A stretch of DNA of 64,000 bases from Streptococcus suis (GTDB taxonomy: Bacteria; Bacillota; Bacilli; Lactobacillales; Streptococcaceae). Below are positions 51,238 to 60,036 of the stretch, piece after piece. Under the pieces are notes generated by a model. That model was given only the letters and a program-made list of their open reading frames with translations, searched no databases and was not told the DNA's origin. The translations under genes and the position numbers were made by a program. Position 1 is the first letter of the stretch. Every line of letters begins with the position of its first letter. The stretch lies in contig JAKTNK010000003.1 in the NCBI GenBank assembly GCA_029593465.1, forward strand, positions 1 to 64,000. The letters are read 5' to 3'.

Positions 51238-52371
51238 CTAACGGATAGCCTCTTCAGTATCCTTATCAAAGAAGTGGCCTTTCGCAACGTTAAAGGTCAA
51301 GACAATGCTTTCACCAGGATGATGGAAATCACGGGCATCAACACGAGAAGCGAACTCGGTGTTGCCGTGTTTCACATATAGCATGGTCTCTGCGCCAAGC
51401 AACTCTGACACCAGCACTTCAGCTGTCACATTGGCATTAGGGTAAGCATCGTGAACCAGTTGTTTGCTGGAAATGTCCTCTGGACGAATTCCAAAGATGA
51501 TGTCTTTACCAAGGTAGCCTTTTTCTTTCAAAACCTTGGCCTGACCTTCTGGAAGAGCGATATCTAGACCTTCTTCATTAGCCAAACGGTCTTCATAAAC
51601 GGTCACGTTAAAGAAGTTCATGGCTGGGCTACCGATAAAGCCTGCGACAAACTTATTAGCAGGCGTGTTGTATAGCTCTTGTGGCGTACCAACTTGCTCA
51701 ATCTTACCAATTGTACCATTGCCTTGCGGATTTTTGGTTGCACTCATAATCACTATACGGTCAGCCAAAGTCATGGCTTCGGTTTGGTCATGCGTCACGT
51801 AAATGGTTGTTGAACCGATACGCTGATGAATTTTGGCAATTTCTGCCCGCATGGACACACGCAATTTCGCATCCAGGTTGGACAAAGGTTCGTCCATCAA
51901 GAACACCTTAGCATCTCGAACAATAGCTCGTCCCATAGCCACACGCTGACGCTGACCACCAGAGAGGTCGGCTGGTTTGCGATCGAGAAATTCCGTCAAG
52001 CCGAGCACTTGCGCAGCTTCTTTGACACGTTTGTCAATCTCATCTTTTTTGTATTTTCTTAGCTTAAGGCCAAAAGCCATATTATCGTAAACCGTCATGT
52101 GAGGGTAAAGCGCATAGTTTTGGAAAACCATCGCAATATCGCGGTCTTTAGGAGACTTATCATTGACCACCACATCATCGATTAGCAACTCACCTTCGGA
52201 AATGTCCTCAAGACCAGCAATCATTCGTAAGGTTGTTGATTTACCACAGCCTGAAGGACCTACAAAAACAATAAACTCCTTATCTTTGATGTGCAAGTTA
52301 AAGTCCTCAACTGCGTAATGATCTGTGTTAGGGTATTTTTTATGAATGTGATTTAAATGCAATTCAACCAT
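51238..52371 (-). CDS. msmK: multiple-sugar ABC transporter ATPase MsmK
   Basis: ATPase that energises several carbohydrate importers in streptococci. The 377-residue protein has Walker [10 protein letters not shown] near residue 39, [16 protein letters not shown] near 134, Walker [13 protein letters not shown], and a C-terminal regulatory TOBE domain of about 140 residues. No cognate permease or binding protein is in the window, in keeping with a shared ATPase. A cre site and a -10 box precede it. Confidence 0.93.
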   Translation of the reverse strand: MVELHLNHIHKKYPNTDHYAVEDFNLHIKDKEFIVFVGPSGCGKSTTLRMIAGLEDISEGELLIDDVVVNDKSPKDRDIAMVFQNYALYPHMTVYDNMAFGLKLRKYKKDEIDKRVKEAAQVLGLTEFLDRKPADLSGGQRQRVAMGRAIVRDAKVFLMDEPLSNLDAKLRVSMRAEIAKIHQRIGSTTIYVTHDQTEAMTLADRIVIMSATKNPQGNGTIGKIEQVGTPQELYNTPANKFVAGFIGSPAMNFFNVTVYEDRLANEEGLDIALPEGQAKVLKEKGYLGKDIIFGIRPEDISSKQLVHDAYPNANVTAEVLVSELLGAETMLYVKHGNTEFASRVDARDFHHPGESIVLTFNVAKGHFFDKDTEEAIR

Positions 52372-52431
52372 AATGCTTCCTCATTTCTCTAAACACAAGC
52401 CAAGGCTTGTAGATTGTTCTGATATGTCTTT

Positions 52432-52440
52432 ATTATATCA
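52432..52440 (-). promoter_or_regulatory. msmK-dexB promoter, extended -10
   Basis: On the minus strand TGATATAAT lies 60 bases before the msmK start. Confidence 0.6.
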
Positions 52441-52441
52441 A

Positions 52442-52456
52442 AGATAGCGTTTTCAT
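52442..52456 (-). promoter_or_regulatory. cre site (CcpA) upstream of msmK
   Basis: On the minus strand ATGAAAACGCTATCT fits the cre consensus (TGWAARCGYTWNCW). It lies immediately upstream of the -10, so CcpA binding would block transcription when preferred sugars are present. Confidence 0.7.
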
Positions 52457-52500
52457 AAAATGGTTACAGAAACCAAAACCATTTGTGCAAACTGACCAAT

Positions 52501-52524
52501 AAAAAAACTGAGCCTAAACTCAGT
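52501..52524 (-). terminator. terminator of the carbamoyl-transfer cluster (after arcC)
   Basis: ACTGAG (52507-52512) pairs with CTCAGT (52519-52524) around six bases. On the minus strand a run of T follows. It lies about 90 bases after the arcC stop. Confidence 0.8.
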
Positions 52525-52613
52525 CTTGTAAGATAAGTAAATCAGCTAAGAAGAGTGACCTTCTTAAAAAGCAGTTCCAAGAACTGATAGACAGCACCCA
52601 TTGGACATGCGAC

Positions 52614-53561
52614 TTAACCCTTCTCAATAATGGTACCACTGCCATTAGCAATCAAGGCTTCCAAATTATCCAAAGAGGTGATGACTGCCTTTGAAGACGG
52701 CTTATGAGTGACGAAGTCTATCGCTGCTTGAACTTTTGGAAGCATGGAACCAGGCATAAAATGCCCCTGTTGAATATAATTTTCCAATTGAGAGGTCGTC
52801 ACACGATGTAATTTTTCTTGTTCTGGCGTGTTGTAATTGATAAAAACATAATCCACACCTGTCAAGATAATAAATAAATCGGCATCAACCAATTCTGCTA
52901 GCATTTGTGATGCAAAATCCTTATCAATGACCGCTTCAACGCCTCTTAGGCTACCATCAGTATCTTGAATGACCGGAATACCGCCGCCACCACCTGCTAC
53001 GACAATCTCACCAGCATCAAGCAAGGTTTTTATCGTGGCAATTTCTTTGATGTCCACTGGTTTTGGAGAGGCAACTACCTTTCGCCAGCCTCTACCGGCA
53101 TCCTCTTTAAAGGTGGCACCTGTCTTTTCTGATTCCAACTGGGCATCCTCTTCTGTGTAAAAAGGACCGATTGGCTTAGATGGGGCTTTAAAAGCAGGAT
53201 CATCCTTATCAACAATGACTTGGGTTACAACCGAGATAACTTCTTTGTTAATCCCTTCTTTACTGAGTTCATTTTCAAGAGCGTTTTGCAACCAAAAGCC
53301 AATAGACCCTTCTGTCATCGCGACCAAAGTATCTAAAGGAAGAGCTGGATTCTTATCCGAATCCGCTGCCAAATTTTGCAATAGCAAGTTCCCCACCTGG
53401 GGACCATTACCATGCGTGATGATAAGATTATCACCATTTTTAATGAGTTTGACCAGGTGCTTAGCTGTTTTAGCCAAGGCTTCTTTCTGTGCATCTGCAG
53501 AAGGGTCTGATGCTAAAATAGCATTTCCCCCTAAAGCAACTACAATCTTACGATTAGTCAT
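52614..53561 (-). CDS. arcC: carbamate kinase
   Basis: Converts carbamoyl phosphate and ADP to ATP, ammonia and CO2. The 315-residue amino acid kinase fold protein opens [15 protein letters not shown] and holds [27 protein letters not shown] and [10 protein letters not shown], all typical of carbamate kinase. ATG 53561 is chosen because AGGAGG lies ten bases upstream; the frame from 53636 would include it. It is the last gene of the operon and gives the pathway its energy yield. It is separated from the dehydrogenase gene by 183 bases with a stem-loop. Confidence 0.94.
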   Translation of the reverse strand: MTNRKIVVALGGNAILASDPSADAQKEALAKTAKHLVKLIKNGDNLIITHGNGPQVGNLLLQNLAADSDKNPALPLDTLVAMTEGSIGFWLQNALENELSKEGINKEVISVVTQVIVDKDDPAFKAPSKPIGPFYTEEDAQLESEKTGATFKEDAGRGWRKVVASPKPVDIKEIATIKTLLDAGEIVVAGGGGGIPVIQDTDGSLRGVEAVIDKDFASQMLAELVDADLFIILTGVDYVFINYNTPEQEKLHRVTTSQLENYIQQGHFMPGSMLPKVQAAIDFVTHKPSSKAVITSLDNLEALIANGSGTIIEKG

Positions 53562-53621
53562 GAAGACTAAACCTCCTTTTCTATTATCGAGTCGTGGTTT
53601 GATTGCCAGATGATTAAAATA

Positions 53622-53654
53622 GGAGAGCAAAACCAAGCTAGAGTCTTGCTCTCC
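53622..53654 (-). other. intercistronic stem-loop before arcC
   Basis: GGAGAGCAA (53622-53630) pairs with TTGCTCTCC (53646-53654); on the minus strand TATTTTAAT follows. It may partly terminate or stabilise the message. Confidence 0.55.
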
Positions 53655-53744
53655 CCCAACCCAAGGGATGCTTTTAAACCGACACCCTTCTTTAGGGACA
53701 TGTTAGACAAGTCTGATTAACGGATGATTGTAAATGGGCATTTC

Positions 53745-54734
53745 TTAATAATCACTAACTAATTTAAAGACTTTTTCTTTTTTCCCAGTGAGATAATTGA
53801 CAATATTTTCAGTGGATATTCTTTGTAAATCCTTTAATGACGAGCTAGAGTAAAAGGCAGCATGTGGGGTAATATAGACATTTTCACGTCCAACCAAGAG
53901 ATGATTGCCCAAATCAGGTGTTTCATCTTTCAAAACATCCAAAGCTGCACCTTTTAGCAAACCTTTATCTAAAGCTGCTATCAAGTCCTCCTCTACAACA
54001 CAGGCACCCCGTCCCATGTTGATGAAATAGGGCCGCTTAACCATCTGTGCAAAAGCTTCACTATCAAAATAAGCATAATTGGTCTCATTAAGATTCATGT
54101 GGTTAGCAACAATATCAGCTCTTGCAAACAAGTCTTCTCTAGTTACCAATTCAACATCCAAGTCATCAGGCTTACTGATGAAAGGATCGCAAGCAATGAC
54201 TGTCATTCCTAAACCAAGTGCCTTTCGAGCAACTGTCTTCCCGATTTTGCCAAGACCACAAATCCCTAGGGTCATCTCAGACAGACGAACATTCGCATCT
54301 GGGTAGTCGTACCGCCATTTGTTATGCTGATCAATATCGGTGATATAGTATTTCACATTCTTTACCAAGGCCATCATCATGGTAATGGCAAACTCTGCCA
54401 CATCCTTAGTACAATATTCACCCACCGGACAAACCCCGATTCGTCTTTGATTAGCAGCTTGTAAATCAACATTGTCATAGCCTGTTGCATTCATGGAAAT
54501 GACTTTTAATTTTGGCGCATGGTCCATAGCTTTGGCATCAATATGAGTAAACGCTGTTAGTATAGCATCTGCATCGTGAATCACGTCATAGAACTCCTGA
54601 CGCTTGGCATCACTATACTCATAAACGACAATCTCAATGTCATCGCCTAAACCACTTCTAAGAATTTCTTTCTCGTAGTCGTGACTTGGCATCATAGAAT
54701 CGGGATAATCTGAAATAACTATTTTCATGTGCAT
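53745..54734 (-). CDS. D-2-hydroxyacid dehydrogenase family protein
   Basis: NAD-dependent oxidoreductase of the D-2-hydroxyacid dehydrogenase fold, 329 residues from ATG 54734. The nucleotide motif is GLGKIGKTVARKALG with CDPF after the next strand. The catalytic Arg is in NMGRGACVVEEDL, and the catalytic His is in ITPHAAFYSSSS. The substrate is unknown. Sitting between the amidinohydrolase-like gene and arcC, it probably oxidises or reduces a 2-oxo or 2-hydroxy acid from the same pathway, or rebalances NADH. The start is uncertain: GTG 54737, ATG 54734 and ATG 54728 are all possible, and the best ribosome spacing supports 54734. Confidence 0.85.
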   Translation of the reverse strand: MHMKIVISDYPDSMMPSHDYEKEILRSGLGDDIEIVVYEYSDAKRQEFYDVIHDADAILTAFTHIDAKAMDHAPKLKVISMNATGYDNVDLQAANQRRIGVCPVGEYCTKDVAEFAITMMMALVKNVKYYITDIDQHNKWRYDYPDANVRLSEMTLGICGLGKIGKTVARKALGLGMTVIACDPFISKPDDLDVELVTREDLFARADIVANHMNLNETNYAYFDSEAFAQMVKRPYFINMGRGACVVEEDLIAALDKGLLKGAALDVLKDETPDLGNHLLVGRENVYITPHAAFYSSSSLKDLQRISTENIVNYLTGKKEKVFKLVSDY

Positions 54735-54759
54735 CACAACCTAACTTCTTTTTTCAACA

Positions 54760-55617
54760 TCAAACACCACGTTCAACAGGATAGGTCATGCAATGTGGTC
54801 CACCACCTGCTTTCAAGATTTGTTCTAGTGGTAGTTTAATGACCTCAACACCGGCTTTTTCCATGGCGTCATTCACAGAGACGTTATTTTTAATGCCTAA
54901 AACCTTATTATTACCCAAGGCTTGAACATTGCAGCCATGTTTTTCAATCAATTCCTCTGGCACATCAATGATAGTAAAATCACGTCTTTCGAGCATCCTA
55001 ATAAACCAATATGGTAGAACACTTTTAGAAGCAAGACACACTTTTGGGGCAATGATGTTGAAGCACATGTCAAGATGTAGGTGCTCTGGAGCAATTGGCA
55101 CACCGACAACGGTATAACCAAATTTTTGCAATTGTTCGCGAAGATTAGCCACACCAGCTTCATCTGTTCTATCAACCAGACCAAAAGCTAGGGTATGCTC
55201 GTCAATCATCCAGAAATCACCACCCTCAAAACAGCCAGCGTTACAACGCGCCACAATAGGCACACCTAGCTCTTTTAGTTTAGCTTCATAGGCAGCCGTT
55301 TCCACTTGACGGGCTGGATGACGGAATTTCCCGATAATAGCACCTTCTTTAATCATAGCCCCAAAATCACGCGCAAAGGTTTGAACTTCCATTTCCTTTT
55401 GTGGTTCCATTTCCACAACTTCAACACCATTTGCTTTATAGGCATCGATCAAGGTTTGCCATTCTTGAACCATTAACTCATTTTGTTCGGTCTCACCTTT
55501 TTCCATCCAAGCTTTCGTGATTTCGTTAATAGCATTAAATTTATAGTATTTTGGTGAACAAACAATTACTTTTTTTAATTCATTTGTTGCATTACTAACG
55601 TAAACTTTTTCACTCAT
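54760..55617 (-). CDS. amidinohydrolase/amidinotransferase-superfamily protein (DDAH or arginine-deiminase fold)
   Basis: A 285-residue protein of the guanidino-modifying fold. Catalytic features are in place: Cys276 in GGGPHCMTYP, the His-Asp pair in HLHLD (H181, D183) and the acidic EGGD at 131-134; FARDFGAMI (81-89) sits where guanidino-binding residues lie in relatives. The family uses the Cys to remove an amine from a guanidino carbon, leaving a ureido compound or citrulline. It is much shorter than ArcA (about 410 residues), so it is not the classical arginine deiminase. Upstream lie the transporter and transcarbamylase. Substrate unproven; a guanidino compound other than free L-arginine is possible. 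Confidence 0.82.
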   Translation of the reverse strand: MSEKVYVSNATNELKKVIVCSPKYYKFNAINEITKAWMEKGETEQNELMVQEWQTLIDAYKANGVEVVEMEPQKEMEVQTFARDFGAMIKEGAIIGKFRHPARQVETAAYEAKLKELGVPIVARCNAGCFEGGDFWMIDEHTLAFGLVDRTDEAGVANLREQLQKFGYTVVGVPIAPEHLHLDMCFNIIAPKVCLASKSVLPYWFIRMLERRDFTIIDVPEELIEKHGCNVQALGNNKVLGIKNNVSVNDAMEKAGVEVIKLPLEQILKAGGGPHCMTYPVERGV

Positions 55618-55631
55618 TTTACCGCTCCTTT

Positions 55632-55733
55632 ATGAGATACACCATCGAAACACACCAGACGCTACTCAAAAGCGTTCGATGGAAACTAATAACTTGCTCA
55701 TCCCTCACATTTAAAATAAGCAAGGTTCTATCT
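55632..55733 (-). other. intercistronic stem-loops before the amidinohydrolase-like gene
   Basis: Two structures lie in the 126-base gap. An outer stem CCATCGAA/TTCGATGG encloses an inner CGCT/AGCG pair at about 55642-55682. A second stem pairs AACTTGCTCAT with ATAAGCAAGGTT at about 55690-55728, with mismatches. Neither has a long T run. Confidence 0.5.
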
Positions 55734-55743
55734 TTCCTACATG

Positions 55744-57249
55744 CTAGACCGCAAATACCGAAATCAGTAACAAGGCTGCTAATACCAAGAAATACACAGC
55801 AACGTATTTCCAAGTCGCCTTAATCCAAGATCCGTAACTAACATGAACAGCCTGCGTACAGGTCATGACAATGATAGAGGTCGGCGCTAGCACTTTTACA
55901 AACCCTAAAGCGAAGTTATAAATAATAACCATATTAGCTTCAGAAACACCGGCAAAAATCCCTAAGGGTGCCATAATGGAAATTGTTGCAGCCGCTAGTC
56001 CTGTTGAACTTGGGATAAATACCGCTAAGAGGATATAAACCAAGAAACAAACCAAGACAAAGACAAGTGGAGGTAAGGAACCTAATGTTTTCTCAGTCGC
56101 ATTGAGAACTGTGGCTGTAATACTACCATTGGTCATCAAGACTTGAATACCTCTGGCTAAAGGGACAATAAAGGCTGTTGAAACAAGAGCTGCCGCACCT
56201 TTTATCAAAATGTTGATAATCTTATCAACATCATAACCCATAATGAAACCAGATAAGAAAGTCATGATGAGCAACAAACCATTGATCTCATTGAAATACC
56301 AATCGCCAAATGGCACTAAACTGCTTCCTAGTAAAGTTCCTACAATAGGGTTATGGTTCGCCCAATTGGTCAAATCAGTAAAGAAGGTCCAATGGCTATT
56401 TAAAGACGTCCAAGGAATCAAGGATAGAATCATAATGACAAACGTCAAGATAAAAATCATAAAGACTTTCTTTTGCTTGCTATCCAGTCTTTCGTCATTC
56501 CCCTCCACAGAAGCAAACTCGGCAACGTCCTCTTTTCTTCTGAAAAATTGAACTGATTTTTCAGGGTGCTCCTTGACTTTCTTGGCGTATAAACAAATCA
56601 TCGCAGAACAAGCAGACATGACGACAAAAAAGACGATGGTTCTAAAGATTATCCCTTGCCCAGGACTGATTCCAGCAATGCCTGAAGCAATTCCAGTTGA
56701 AAAAGGATTGACGACTGAGGCAGCACAACCTGCCTGTGTACCAAAAATAACAATCATCAGAGCCACAATCGTATCTAGCCCTAATGATAAGATGATTGGG
56801 AGGAACATCAACAAATAGACAAAGCCCTCTTCGTAAGCCCCTTGCACTGTTCCAAATATCCCCATCATAAAGGTCAACACGGTTATTAAAGCGTAATAGT
56901 TGCTTCGGTATTTTTTGGCGATATTTTTTAAGGCAATATTGATAGCGCCAGTCGCATCCATCATCTCTAAAAAGCTACCAAATAACATCACGTTCAATGA
57001 TATGGTAATGGCTCCCGAAACTTCTTTGTTACCAACCATACCAATGATTGGTGCCATAATGACATCCCAAAGCCCTTGTCGGTTAGACTTGATTTGCTGG
57101 TAAGAATTTGCTATAGCACGCCCTGCCTCATCGTAAGAATATTTACCACCCGGTATAATCCAGGTTAGAAAGGCTACTAAAAGCAACACAAAGAAAATAA
57201 TGACATAAGTATTCGGAGTTTTAAATCCTTTCTTTTCGCTTGCTCCCAT
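55744..57249 (-). CDS. YfcC/DcuC-family membrane transporter
   Basis: A 501-residue polytopic protein with about 12 membrane spans. It begins with a cytoplasmic GASEKKGFKTPNTYVIIFF and a first loop WIIPGGKYSYDEAGRAI, which is characteristic of the YfcC family. Gly/Ser-rich re-entrant regions (VQGAYEEGFVYLLMFLP, IPSSTGLAAATISIMAPLG) are typical. Members transport dicarboxylates, amino acids or arginine/ornithine in exchange. In the S. pyogenes arc operon a similar protein fills the ArcD position. Here it most likely imports the guanidino or ureido substrate, possibly in exchange for product (inferred). Confidence 0.85.
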   Translation of the reverse strand: MGASEKKGFKTPNTYVIIFFVLLLVAFLTWIIPGGKYSYDEAGRAIANSYQQIKSNRQGLWDVIMAPIIGMVGNKEVSGAITISLNVMLFGSFLEMMDATGAINIALKNIAKKYRSNYYALITVLTFMMGIFGTVQGAYEEGFVYLLMFLPIILSLGLDTIVALMIVIFGTQAGCAASVVNPFSTGIASGIAGISPGQGIIFRTIVFFVVMSACSAMICLYAKKVKEHPEKSVQFFRRKEDVAEFASVEGNDERLDSKQKKVFMIFILTFVIMILSLIPWTSLNSHWTFFTDLTNWANHNPIVGTLLGSSLVPFGDWYFNEINGLLLIMTFLSGFIMGYDVDKIINILIKGAAALVSTAFIVPLARGIQVLMTNGSITATVLNATEKTLGSLPPLVFVLVCFLVYILLAVFIPSSTGLAAATISIMAPLGIFAGVSEANMVIIYNFALGFVKVLAPTSIIVMTCTQAVHVSYGSWIKATWKYVAVYFLVLAALLLISVFAV

Positions 57250-57279
57250 AGTATCTATCCTCGTTCATTTATCATTTGT

Positions 57280-57318
57280 GACCGACAGAGTCGCTAAAAA
57301 GTAGCTACTCTGTTGGTC
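57280..57318 (-). other. intercistronic stem-loop between transcarbamylase and transporter genes
   Basis: A 16-base arm (57280-57295) pairs with 57303-57318 with three mismatches around a 7-base loop. There is no T run on the minus strand, so it is more likely a processing or stabilising element. Confidence 0.55.
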
Positions 57319-57326
57319 TAGGAACT

Positions 57327-58265
57327 TTAATTGGCAACCGCAGCTAAGATAGCTTTGATGGAGTGCATTCTATTTTCACCTTCATCGAAAATAACGGATT
57401 GATCGCACTCCATAACTTCATCCGTCACTTCCTCACCACGATGAGCTGGTAAACAATGCATAAAGATAGCATCTGGTTTCGCTTTTTTCATGGCTTCCAT
57501 TGTGATTTGATATGGTGCGAAGGCTTTTTTAAGATAGGCAATCTCTTCATCGCTTTGTCCCATACTATATTGGGACATGCCATAGACAACATCGGCATCT
57601 TTCAAGGCTGCGTCAAAATCTTGTGTGAATTCAATTTTAGCGCCACTAATAGCTGCACGACGCATGGTTTCTGCTAGAATATCCGCATCTGGTTCTAGCC
57701 CTTCAGGACAGGCAATGGAGAGATCAATGCCTAAAGTAGCACAGAAAATCATCGTGGTGTAAGCAACGTTATACAGATTTCCTGAGTAGCAAATCTTCAA
57801 ACCTTCATAACGGCCTTTTTTCTCCTTGATGGTCATTAAATCGGCAATGCCTTGTGTTGGGTGCTCTAAGGCAGTTAAGCCATTGATAACTGGATTTTGC
57901 ATCCACTCTGAACACTCTTCCACAATTTCGTGACCAAAGGTTCGGATAAACAAGCCATCAAAATAACGATCCAAAATGCGGGCTGTGTCTTTTAGAGGCT
58001 CTCCTCGAGTCATCTGCATTTCATCTGGACGAAGGTAAACCACCTTAACCCCCAAATCGGCTGCAGCTCTTTCAAAGGCATTACGCGTACGAGTCGAATT
58101 TTTCTCAAATAGGGCTGCCCAAACTTGTCCTTTAAGGTACTCATGTGGTTCCTTGGAAGTCCATTTTTTCTTGAAATCTAGACCCAAGTCAGTGATGAAC
58201 TCGATTTCCTCACGAGTCATATCCTTGAAAGCGAGGTAATCTTTACCTTTAAAACGATTTCTCAT
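57327..58265 (-). CDS. aspartate/ornithine carbamoyltransferase-family protein, noncanonical substrate loop
   Basis: A 312-residue transcarbamylase. Carbamoyl-phosphate residues are intact: S57-T-R-T-R61, H135-P-T-Q138 and H270-C-L-P273. The amino-acid side has changed. The usual DGxNNxxNS of ornithine enzymes reads SGNLYNVAYT, keeping N166 but with Tyr169 in place of Asn. The usual D-x-x-x-S-M-G reads DVVYGMSQYSMG, five residues longer between Asp225 and S234-M-G. It could still be an ornithine enzyme, but a different amine acceptor is likely. In the catabolic direction it would yield carbamoyl phosphate for ArcC. It is the first gene of the operon, preceded by AAAGGAGA. Confidence 0.82.
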   Translation of the reverse strand: MRNRFKGKDYLAFKDMTREEIEFITDLGLDFKKKWTSKEPHEYLKGQVWAALFEKNSTRTRNAFERAAADLGVKVVYLRPDEMQMTRGEPLKDTARILDRYFDGLFIRTFGHEIVEECSEWMQNPVINGLTALEHPTQGIADLMTIKEKKGRYEGLKICYSGNLYNVAYTTMIFCATLGIDLSIACPEGLEPDADILAETMRRAAISGAKIEFTQDFDAALKDADVVYGMSQYSMGQSDEEIAYLKKAFAPYQITMEAMKKAKPDAIFMHCLPAHRGEEVTDEVMECDQSVIFDEGENRMHSIKAILAAVAN

Positions 58266-58299
58266 AGCAAGAATCTCCTTTTTTGATTTTGTTAGCTTA

Positions 58300-58328
58300 A
58301 TTATAAAGCGCTTTCATAAAATTGTAAA
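58300..58328 (-). promoter_or_regulatory. promoter of the carbamoyl-transfer operon
   Basis: On the minus strand TTTACA (58323-58328) and TATAAT (58300-58305) are exactly 17 bases apart, 34 bases before the transcarbamylase ATG. Confidence 0.8.
58303..58317. promoter_or_regulatory. cre site (CcpA) overlapping the operon promoter
   Basis: ATAAAGCGCTTTCAT is a near-perfect palindromic cre (minus strand TGAAAGCGCTTTAT). It covers the spacer and part of the -10 of the operon promoter, so CcpA should repress strongly in glucose. Confidence 0.85.
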
Positions 58329-58368
58329 TTGTGTTAAAATACAAAAAGACCCCCCTTGCATTGTACAA
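58322..58368. promoter_or_regulatory. candidate operator for the PucR-type regulator
   Basis: TTGTA at 58322-58326 and TACAA at 58340-58344 form an inverted repeat with a 13-base spacer. A perfect TTGTACAA palindrome lies at 58361-58368, just before the regulator's ribosome site. The first half-site overlaps the -35 of the divergent operon. Assignment to this regulator is inferred from position. Confidence 0.4.
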
Positions 58369-58386
58369 AGCTACAAAGGAGATCTT

Positions 58387-60036
58387 ATGAATCCTAATAT
58401 GACGCTACAACAGTTACTAAAATTACCCTTATTTGACGATGCAGAACTATTTACCACTGAAAAAGGGATTACGAATCCCCTTAAATCCATCAACATTATG
58501 GACACTTTGGAAATCGATGAGTGGTTAGGGCAAGATGAACTATTGGTTATCGGCAATTTTATCAAACATTACTTGACAAGAGACTTTATTGATAAATTGA
58601 AACAACATAAAGTCAGCGCCATTGTTTCAAAGAAAAAATTTCGTCACTTTATCAATGAAGGTTGCATTGAGCTTTTGCGCTACTATAATATCCCACTCAT
58701 TTTAATCAACAACCACTATGCCTGGAGAGATGTTATTATTGCTTTTCAAGAAGCAGAAATCACTCAAAAAACACGCTCATTGGCTGAATCAGAACATTTT
58801 TTACAACACACCATTCAATACTTTTCAAAAAATCATAGCCTCAATAAAATCTGTCACATTATCTATGAAACCTCTGGGCTTTCAATCGCTTTAACCAATC
58901 ATCAACTCGATTTAATTGACCATAGCGATGACTGGCCTTGGCAGGAATACCTTGACCGTTTTAGTATCAACAATATTGGTCGCTTTTCTGTTATTGGACA
59001 TGATTTAAACCATACTCCTATTAACGGTTTTTGTTACCGCAGTTTTTTTCTTAACAACCTCGACATCCATCTCTTCTTTTTACCCATTTATCGTAAGCAG
59101 CAACTAACCAACTTTATCATCTTAAAAACCGACTCAACGACTGAAACCATTGAACCGACTATTTTATCCAAAATCGAAAACATCAAATCCATTATCTTAC
59201 TCAAACAGGTCCTTGAAAAAGAATTCCAAAAACATAATAATTACTTCCGAAGCATTATCTTTGACGATTTGTTGAAGATAAAAGGGCCCAACGAAGACTT
59301 ACTAAACAAATATAGCCTTAGTCTGGGACAAGAAATTAAGCCCAATCTCCAAGTGCTCCTTGTTTCAGATATCTTCGTGGGAGATGATGTTATCGCTTTT
59401 GAAAATGAGTTTTTGCAGCTGACCACTCACCTGCTTAACTCATCCCTTAATTTACATGATGTCCATTTCTTTTCGAGAAAGCAGCAGCTCATTATGATTG
59501 TCGGCAGCGATTCGACCATCTTAAAACAATTAGACCAACTGACTCAGCTCTTGAATGATTTTGTCAAACATCCAGCTTATTACATTGGCATTAGTAGCGT
59601 TAAGCCCTACTGGAAACTGCGAACGGCCCTAGACGAAGCCAAGCAAGCGGCTCAATTCTCAAAAACCAACTTACGAGCGCAAAATATTCAGCGCTATCAA
59701 GACATCGGTATCCTGACCTTGCTCACACACGACAATGGTAAAATCAATCAGCTAGCCATTGATGAACTTATGGAACAATTTATAACACCTCTCGAGCAAT
59801 ACGATGCCCATCATCACGCACAACTCTACACAACGCTAGTCACCTTCTTTAACAATCATTTCTCTTATACCGAAACCAGTCAAATACTCTACATTCATGT
59901 CAATACCTTACGTGCTAGACTGGCTAAAATCGAAACACTGCTAAACATTGATTTCAAAAATACCGACCACCTAATGAATATTCATCTCGCCTTGAGACTA
60001 CACCAAAATCAGGTTCAAGAACAGCAAAAATCATAA
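58387..60036 (+). CDS. PucR-family transcriptional regulator
   Basis: A 549-residue regulator divergent from the transcarbamylase operon. The N-terminal PucR domain covers about residues 8-125 (TLQQLLKLPLFDDAEL). A long middle region is followed by the C-terminal PucR helix-turn-helix at about 480-540 (SYTETSQILYIHVNTLRARLAKIE). The founding members sense purine-breakdown ureides; others control amino acid or ureido use. Its position 121 bases from the operon makes it the local regulator. AAAGGAG precedes the ATG. Classical ADI operons are usually controlled by ArgR/AhrC or ArcR, so a PucR-type regulator suggests another inducer. Confidence 0.88.
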   Translation: MNPNMTLQQLLKLPLFDDAELFTTEKGITNPLKSINIMDTLEIDEWLGQDELLVIGNFIKHYLTRDFIDKLKQHKVSAIVSKKKFRHFINEGCIELLRYYNIPLILINNHYAWRDVIIAFQEAEITQKTRSLAESEHFLQHTIQYFSKNHSLNKICHIIYETSGLSIALTNHQLDLIDHSDDWPWQEYLDRFSINNIGRFSVIGHDLNHTPINGFCYRSFFLNNLDIHLFFLPIYRKQQLTNFIILKTDSTTETIEPTILSKIENIKSIILLKQVLEKEFQKHNNYFRSIIFDDLLKIKGPNEDLLNKYSLSLGQEIKPNLQVLLVSDIFVGDDVIAFENEFLQLTTHLLNSSLNLHDVHFFSRKQQLIMIVGSDSTILKQLDQLTQLLNDFVKHPAYYIGISSVKPYWKLRTALDEAKQAAQFSKTNLRAQNIQRYQDIGILTLLTHDNGKINQLAIDELMEQFITPLEQYDAHHHAQLYTTLVTFFNNHFSYTETSQILYIHVNTLRARLAKIETLLNIDFKNTDHLMNIHLALRLHQNQVQEQQKS

